Of a DNA stretch of 64,000 nucleotides, positions 57,238-64,000 are shown one piece after another. Position numbers and translations under genes: made by a program. The notes under the pieces were generated by a model. That model saw only the letters and a list, made by a program, of their open reading frames with translations. It made no database searches and had not been told where the DNA came from. Within the stretch, counting starts at the first letter, position 1; every line of letters starts with the position of its first letter. Source of the stretch: Diaporthe sp. PMI_573 (taxonomy: Eukaryota > Ascomycota > Sordariomycetes > Diaporthales > Diaporthaceae); contig JAJTUP010000002.1 of the NCBI GenBank assembly GCA_021399435.1, positions 2,542,001-2,606,000 of the forward strand. The letters run 5' to 3'.

Positions 57238-57518
57238 TTTCGTCTTTGCAACACTCACACCAGCTCCCGCACCCTGTTCCTGCCGCTAACCTGAACGAGA
57301 ACGTGCAGGGAGGTGATACCACCTACGTAGCTCCGGTACGAGCATTGTCCCGACCGTCACACGACCGCAGACCGCCACAGCCCATCTTTGTTTTCTCCGT
57401 CCGCCCCGTCGGCATTTCGTCCTCTATTGCACGTCTTACCTACCTACACTTGTAGTTTCCCGACATCCTCCCACACCCATTGTGCCGACGCCGACATCTT
57501 CTATTCCGATAGCTGGCA

Positions 57519-60027
57519 ATGTCTGGCACCGGCATGGATGCGCATAAGGGGCCCGGTCCCCAAGGCCGGAGCGATTCCATTGATGATTACGATGTCTTCG
57601 ACGATGCCAAAACTTACTACGCGGCCGACCGTCACAAGGGCACAAAGGCCTCGGCCCGGACTCGCACCTTCTCCCAGGTATGTTCTCGATTGGCTGTTGG
57701 CTGCCTTTTCCAAGGGCCCTCTGCTCACAGCAATGACCTCGCAGAATAGTCTCATGCAGCAGATGGAGAGACTGGGCCTGAAGGAGCCTTTCCGCCGAGG
57801 AAGTCATGGTACGTGGCAACGGAGACACATCTTCCCACCCCATGCCATAGAGAGCACTTGCTAATATCTGGCCAATGCCCAGATGAGACTACCCTCAAGA
57901 CAAACCGCCGGTTCCTCATCTCGGTCGACGCTACCCTCGAGAGCCTACAATCACAGGAGGACACAGACGGCAACATGCAGATCACAATCGAGGATAACGG
58001 CCCCAAGGTAGATTGTGTGCCCGGTCACGCCTGCTGGCTTAAGCTGACACCATGCAGGTGCTCTCCCTCCGGACAGCCGCATCCAACGGCTTCAACAGGT
58101 TCGACATCCGAGGGACCTACATGCTGTCCAACCTCCTGCAGGAGCTGTCCTTGGCCAAGGAGTACGGCCGCAAGCAGATCGTCCTGGACGAGGCACGGCT
58201 GAACGAGAACCCCGTCAACAGACTGTCCCGCCTCATTCGTGACCATTTCTGGGACGGCCTGACGCGGAGGATCGACGCATCCACAATTGACATTTGCGCC
58301 AGGGACCCCAAGGATTGGACCGATGACCCTCGCCCACGCATCTATGTCCCCTTCGGCGAGCCCGAGCAGTTTGAATTCTATACCAAAGTCGCAAAGGATC
58401 GGCCGGAACTTAGGCTGGATGTCGTCCGCCTGCCAGACTCGATGGAGATCACCGCCGAATTCATTCGTGACTTGAACGATGCCCCTGGTCTTCTCGCCGT
58501 GGAGATGGAGAAGATAAAGGATCCCAAGACCGGCGAGGACACGCTGCGTGGTCTGCCCTTTGTCGTCCCTGGCGGCCGTTTCAACGAATTCTACGGCTGG
58601 GACAGCTACATGGAGTCGCTGGGCTTGCTTGTTAACGACAAGGTTGATCTCGCCAAGTCCATGGTGCTCAACTTCTGCTTCTGCATCAAGCACTATGGCA
58701 AGATCCTCAATGCTACCCGGTCCTACTACCTGGGTCGGTCACAGCCTCCTTTCTTGACAGACATGGCACTCCGTGTCTACGAGAAGATCCGACACGAGCC
58801 AGGAGCTCTGGACTTCCTCCGAACGGCTATACTGGCAGCCATCAAGGAGTACCACAGCATCTGGATCGCTGCTCCTCGTTACGACCCCGTCTCAGGTCTA
58901 TCGCGGTACGGACCAGTCGGAATGGGCGTTCCGCCGGAGACGGAGGCTAACCACTTCGTGCACGTCCTGGAGCCCTACTGCAAGAAGCACAACATGGAGT
59001 TCAAGGAGTTTGTTCGCGCTTATAACAAACGCGAGATACTCGAGCCGGAATTGGACGAGTACTTCATGCATGACCGGGCCGTGCGGGAGTCAGGCCACGA
59101 CACCACCTATCGGTTCGAGAAGGTCTGCGCGAACCTTGCGACTATTGATCTGAACTCGTTGCTCTACAAGTACGAGACGGATATTGCCCGCACCATCCGT
59201 AACATCTTCAACGACAAGCTGGCGATCCCTGAAGAGTACTGCGTCGGCTCACTCGTGCCCGGCCAGGTCGAGTCGTCTGCCATCTGGGACCGCAGGGCCA
59301 AGCGCCGCAAGTTGGCCATCGACAAGTTCCTGTGGAATGAGGAGGAGGGCATGTACTTTGACTACAACACCGACACGCACGAGCAGACCACTTACGAGTC
59401 CTGCACAACGTTCTGGGCGCTGTGGGCAGGTGTCGCGTCCCCCAAGCAGGCCGCTGCCATGGTGACCAAGGCGCTCCCCAAGTTCGAGGCGTACGGAGGG
59501 CTACTAGCCGGAACGCTCAAGAGCCGTGGTGAGATCAGCCTCGCCCGGCCGAACCGTCAGTGGGACTACCCCTACGGTTGGGCACCGCAGCAGATCCTCG
59601 CTTGGACGGGTCTCTACCGTTATAGCTTCACGGAAGAGGCCGAGCGGTTGGCGTACAAGTGGTTGTTCATGATGACCAAGGCCTTTGTCGACTTCAACGG
59701 TGTGGTGGTTGAGAAGTACGATGTGACAAGGCCAATTGATCCGCACAGGGTTGATGCCGAGTATGGAAACCAGGGATTGGATTTCAAGGGCGTTGCGAAA
59801 GAAGGGTGAGTCAGACCTAGACATGAGCCATCGTCCCACTGTTATTTGGTTTTGGCCTATTGCTAACAAATCCACGCAGGTTTGGTTGGGTCAACGCCAG
59901 CTACGTCTACGGTCTGCAAATTGTCAATGCTCACATGCGCCGTGCGCTGGGCACATTGACTCCGTATGAGACTTTTGTGAAGGCTCTCGAAGATAACCAG
60001 GCCAAGGCTCTCTCTGAATTGTCTTAG
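57519..60027 (+). CDS. NTH1: Neutral trehalase (GH37)
   Basis: The enzyme hydrolyses cytosolic alpha,alpha-trehalose to two glucose molecules. Five exons (57519-57677, 57745-57808, 57883-58007, 58058-59805, 59880-60027) join in phase, giving 747 residues, as expected for the family. Both trehalase signatures are present: [14 protein letters not shown] (from residue 287) and [10 protein letters not shown] (from residue 617). The neutral form is shown by the lack of a signal peptide, the N-terminal RRGS site (residues 70-73), a consensus for protein kinase A, and [12 protein letters not shown] (about residues 101-112), the Ca2+-binding-type motif of fungal neutral trehalases. These imply activation by cAMP signalling and calcium, known for yeast Nth1. 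The chain ends ALSELS. It lies 1.5 kb upstream of isocitrate lyase in the same direction. Confidence 0.97.
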
Positions 60028-61546
60028 ACAGGTCTTCCGTGCTTGCTGTTCAGTTCAAATTTTTAGATGCGGGCGGGCATGTGATTTTGGTGTTGAAGGT
60101 GGCGCGTGATTCTTGCAAAGCCACCGTCAGCAAAGCATAGGATCTTGTGGTAGAGAGAGCTAAACCATCGCTAGACTGGGAGGAGGCACACCTGAGTTAA
60201 GGCGGTCAATGGCCTACATTTTGGCCTAGTGGCAACTCGGGAAGGAAGGAATAACAGCGACGACATGATGAGGATCAAGACTGGAAGAATGGTAGATAAC
60301 GTGAACACGGGCAGACGCCCAAAAACCTTGGTGGTTGCACTAGAACAAACATACCTAAATAGCATGGAGATGTTCAAATTCAGTACGGGCATCTCGACCG
60401 ACGCCACATTACTTGTCCAGGAGCATTGTTAGGTTCGGAAGTTGACCGAGAGACGGTTCTTAGCAGGCCATGCTCTCTCCTAGATATTCCGCATGTGACA
60501 GCTAGAACGAGTCACGGAGGAGAGACAAGGCGGTTGTAGAGTTGATGGAAGAACCGAGGTCCCACACTCGATCGGGCCAGGCGTGCAGGGTAAGGAGGCT
60601 CAAGAGCGCCAGGGGTTGCACCGAAGCGAAGGCTATGACGACAGACCCTTCTATCACATGTCACGAAGGCCCGAGTAAGGCACAGGGCCCTCTCTGTGCA
60701 ACGAGCAACACCGGAAAGAGCTGCAATTGACTGCGGAGGAAAAGCTCAAGAAGTTGCCCGGGACTTTTTACAACGTTCCAGGACATGGCGAGCTGGTAGA
60801 AACGACAGGATGGATCAGGGGGCCGGCCAAGAAGGACAGGCTCTTGTTCCACGGCATCCAGACGTCAACGTCAACGTCGGGCAACCCCACCAGAGCTGCA
60901 TGACCTGTCAGGCCCAATGCCACTTCTAGAATACCACGCCGTCCCTAGCGTGATGCGGGGGAGGGGCTGGGGGTCTGGCCTACCGAATTCCCAGCGTGCT
61001 GCTTCGGCAACTCGGCCAATGGCCGCATGCTCAGCGCTCCCTTTCAACCGAGACAAGTGTAAGCCGAGCGACCACCACCTGCTCTGCACGGCAAGGGCCA
61101 AGGAAAAGGAAGTACTTTGTTTACCACATACACGCACCTTGCACTCACACATCCTCACCCATAACACGGGAGTTGACCGAGCATTGACCTCAAAGGGTGT
61201 CCGCCGGGGGGGGGTTGGGTGGGAGGAGGTGATCAACGGGATGGGATTCCTCTTCGCCATAGCCGCTTGGCCGAACCCTCCCGATGAACCGATGTACTAA
61301 TAAATAAAACGCCCGCCTCTCAGCCCGTGGCAGGGACTGCTTAATTCGATTGTAGTTTCATATCATATGACGGCGGTAGGACCTTGTCTGTTCTTCTTTA
61401 GCCCCGTGCCTCTCCTCGCTTCCTCTCCTCCCCATTGCACGACTCTCGTGACGATACCAAGAGCCATACACCTTTCCTTGTATATCCCATTGTGCTGCAA
61501 TACACCACGATAGACCTACACATTTCTATACACATTTATACACATC
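60028..61546. other. Intergenic spacer, promoter of isocitrate lyase
   Basis: About 1.5 kb between trehalase and isocitrate lyase genes. Several G-rich patches (for example a G9 run at about 61206-61214) could bind carbon-catabolite repressors, but I did not identify a defined site. A TATA-like AATAAATAAAA lies near 61299. No gene was recognised. Confidence 0.4.
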
Positions 61547-63499
61547 ATGGCGGCCAACAATATGGTAAACCCCTCGGTGGACCCCAAGACCGAGGACGAA
61601 CTCTTCGCCAAGGAGGTCGAGGAGGTCAAGAGATGGTGGAGTGACTCAAGGTGGAGGAACACCAAGCGGCCCTTCACGGCCGAGCAGATCGTCTCCAAAA
61701 GGGGCAACCTCAAGATCGAATACCCGAGCAACGCACAATCAAAGAAGCTGTGGGAGATCCTTGAGGCGAGGTTCAAGGTATGTACCCGAGTCCCCCTCCC
61801 CGTCGCCGCTGTTCCTTGAATATCTGTCTCAGAAAGGAGGCCGTGGAATGAGACCAGAGAGGCTTACAAGACGGGCAGAACGGAGATGCTAGCTACACCT
61901 ACGGCTGCTTGGAACCTACAATGGTCACGCAGATGGCCAAATACCTCGATACTGTCTATGTCTCCGGGTGGCAGTCGTCCTCAACAGCGTCCGCCTCGGA
62001 TGAGCCTGGTCCGGATCTGGCTGATTACCCCTATGTAAGTTTGGCTAACCCAGTGGCCTGGCTATGGCGACTCCCTGCTCACCGGCGTTGGACAGACCAC
62101 CGTCCCGAACAAGGTCTCGCACCTGTTCATGGCTCAGCTCTTCCACGACCGCAAGCAGCGACAGGAGCGCCTGACGACCCCCAAAGAGCAGCGCGGCAAC
62201 GTGGCAAACATCGACTACCTCCGGCCCATCATCGCGGACGCAGACACGGGCCACGGCGGCCTGACGGCGGTGATGAAACTGACAAAGCTGTTCATCGAGA
62301 AGGGCGCAGCGGGCATCCACATCGAGGACCAGGCCCCCGGCACCAAGAAGTGCGGCCACATGGCCGGTAAGGTGCTTGTGCCCATCAGCGAGCACATCAA
62401 CCGTCTGGTCGCGATCCGGGCGCAGGCTGACATCATGGGTGAGTCTACCAAGACCCAAAGTAATCCCCACGAGCCGGACTGCAGAGACTGACCTGGCTGG
62501 CCTTCACCATAGGCTCCAACCTCCTCGCCATCGCACGTACAGACGCCGAGGCGGCGACGCTCATCTCGACGACCATCGACCCGCGCGACCACGCCTTCAT
62601 CCTCGGCACGACCAACCCCAACCTGCAGCCGCTCAACGACCTGATGATCGCGGCCGAGCGGGCGGGCAAGGTGGGCGACCAGCTGCAGGCGATCGAGGAC
62701 CAGTGGCTGTCGCAGGCGGGGCTGAAGCGGTTCGACGAGGCCGTTGTCGAGGCCATCAACAAGGGCACGCACGTCGACAAGCAAGGGGCCGTGGCGCGCT
62801 ACCTCAACGAGTCCAAGGCCAAGTCGCTGACCGAGGCTCGCGCCCTCGCCCGGGGCATCACGGGCGTCGAGGTCTTCTTCGACTGGGACGCGCCCCGCAC
62901 GCGCGAGGGCTACTACCGTCTCAAGGGCGGCTGCGACTGCGCCATCAACAGGGCCATCGCCTACGCCCCCTACTGCGACGCCATCTGGATGGAGAGTAAG
63001 CTGCCCGACTTCAAGCAGGCCGAGGAGTTCGCCAAGGGCGTGCACGCCGTCTGGCCTGATCAGAAGTGAGTCTTTCTCTTTCCATCGTACCCTCCTCATC
63101 CCAACTGCCCAGCTAACAATACGCCCCCCCCCCCAACTCAGGCTCGCATACAACCTCTCCCCCTCCTTCAACTGGAAGACGGCGATGCCGCGCGCGGAGC
63201 AGGAGACGTACATCCGGCGGCTGGCGACGCTGGGCTACTGCTGGCAGTTCATCACGCTGGCGGGCCTGCACACGACGGCGCTTATCAGCGACCGGTTCGC
63301 CAGGGCCTACAGCAAGATTGGGATGCGCGCGTACGGCGAGCTTGTCCAGGAGCCCGAGATGGAGCAAGGGGTCGACGTCGTCAAGCACCAGAAGTGGAGC
63401 GGCGCCACCTACGTCGACGAGCTGCAGAAGATGGTCACCGGAGGCGTGAGCAGCACTGCTGCCATGGGAAAGGGTGTTACCGAGGATCAGTTCCACTGA
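61547..63499 (+). CDS. ICL1: Isocitrate lyase
   Basis: This glyoxylate-cycle enzyme cleaves isocitrate to succinate and glyoxylate, allowing growth on acetate and fatty acids. Five exons (61547-61777, 61879-62034, 62096-62438, 62513-63065, 63142-63499) join in phase and give 546 residues. The active-site signature KKCGHM is at residues 213-218, with catalytic Cys215. Other family blocks are [38 protein letters not shown] and the C-terminal [10 protein letters not shown]. The length and a long central insert fit the eukaryotic glyoxysomal form. The chain ends TEDQFH, which is not a PTS1 signal, as in many fungal isocitrate lyases. In fungi it is induced by acetate and repressed by glucose. The 3' splice of intron 4 follows a C-rich tract (about 63123-63134). 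Confidence 0.98.
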
Positions 63500-64000
63500 T
63501 TGGTGTTTTTGGCCTTTTTGTGTATACCAGATGTGTGATTGTTTTGCATGTTCGTAGCGCGAGATGGCAATCTTGTGAAGGTACTGCGTTTTTGCGACAT
63601 GTTCTCATGAACCACCTCCGTACAAATTCAGTAGATCCTTCGGAGAGAGAGGCTTCAATAAGTACTCAAGGAACAAAGCTAAATAAGGTGTCAGAGACAC
63701 GTGTCCCGAGACGCATATAGAAAGAGTACATATATCCGGAATTTCGGGCATGTTGTCCCACTAAACTCTCTTGCCTTAGTCGCGGTCACGAGCGTTTCCT
63801 TGAACATGACCAGCTGTTCCTTGGCTTGGCCCTTAGAACCAATGCCTGCCCACCCGCTGAATAAATTAGCATTGAACGAGCTTCTAAGTGTGTCTGTAAT
63901 TGTGGGACTAAAGACGAGGTGGACGTGAAGAAGCAACTTGACCGCGCTCGTAAAAACACGCCGGTCCCGTGAACATATTAGACACACTACCGAGCGCCGG
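63500..64000. other. 3' flank of isocitrate lyase
   Basis: About 500 bases with no supported gene. It contains the presumed 3' UTR. The short minus-strand frame at 63691-63987 has no recognisable domain. Confidence 0.4.

Larger units (their letters stand above)
53604..57518. other. Low-complexity, repeat-bearing intergenic region
   Basis: About 3.9 kb without a recognised gene. It starts AT-rich, contains a T30A9 tract, then triplet arrays, a very GC-rich C-strand tract, hexamer arrays and finally the CA/CT-rich presumed leader of the trehalase gene. Open frames here follow the repeats and were not accepted. Confidence 0.45.

Overview
This window is nuclear DNA from a filamentous ascomycete, probably a Sordariomycete (this class assignment is inference). 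The signs are short GT..AG introns (50-140 bases), moderately high GC in genes, long UTR-like and intergenic stretches, and fungus-specific families: a LaeA-like methyltransferase, a Gal80-like oxidoreductase, a DUF3405 protein, an Fta4 kinetochore subunit and a hyphal GT2 glycosyltransferase. Seventeen protein-coding loci are supported, plus one low-confidence candidate. Exon borders below were worked out by hand from splice signals and reading phase.

Layout. 0.4-2.1 kb: LaeA-like methyltransferase (+). 2.5-3.1 kb: DUF985 cupin (-), divergent from Fta4 (+, 3.9-4.7 kb). 5.1-9.2 kb: six-exon calpain-type protease with a long charged tail (-). 12.2-14.6 kb: ArfGAP/UBA/poly-Q protein with a 17-base microexon (-). 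17.1-18.3 kb: Gfo/Idh/MocA (Gal80-like) protein (+), tail to tail with inositol-1-phosphate synthase (-, 18.7-20.4 kb). 25.9-28.0 kb: two-LIM-domain protein (+). 31.8-34.1 kb: DUF3405 membrane protein (+). 35.4-36.9 kb: uncharacterised F-box-like protein (-). 37.9-39.0 kb: NmrA-like reductase (-). 41.7-43.5 kb: 4-coumarate-CoA-ligase-like enzyme (+). 44.2-44.9 kb: mitochondrial ribosomal protein mL58 (+). 45.5-47.3 kb: cysteine-rich F-box-like protein (-). 48.5-51.8 kb: family 2 glycosyltransferase with an internal frameshift (+). 53.2-53.6 kb: a free-standing copy of the BRR2 plug region (+). 57.5-60.0 kb: neutral trehalase (+). 61.5-63.5 kb: isocitrate lyase (+).

Most genes are housekeeping or growth genes and do not form a biosynthetic cluster. 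The clearest functional pairing is trehalase followed by isocitrate lyase, both used when stored carbon is mobilised, for example at spore germination. The 51.8-57.5 kb stretch is the accessory-looking part: AT-rich DNA, the BRR2 fragment with its own TATA box, a T30A9 tract, triplet arrays and GC-rich low-complexity DNA.

The observations most worth checking are the BRR2 plug-domain fragment, the one-base frameshift in the glycosyltransferase, splice features in three genes (17-base microexon, 50-base intron, frame-neutral 60-base intron), and short dispersed palindromes in intergenic DNA. No tRNA, rRNA, CRISPR or intact transposon was recognised.
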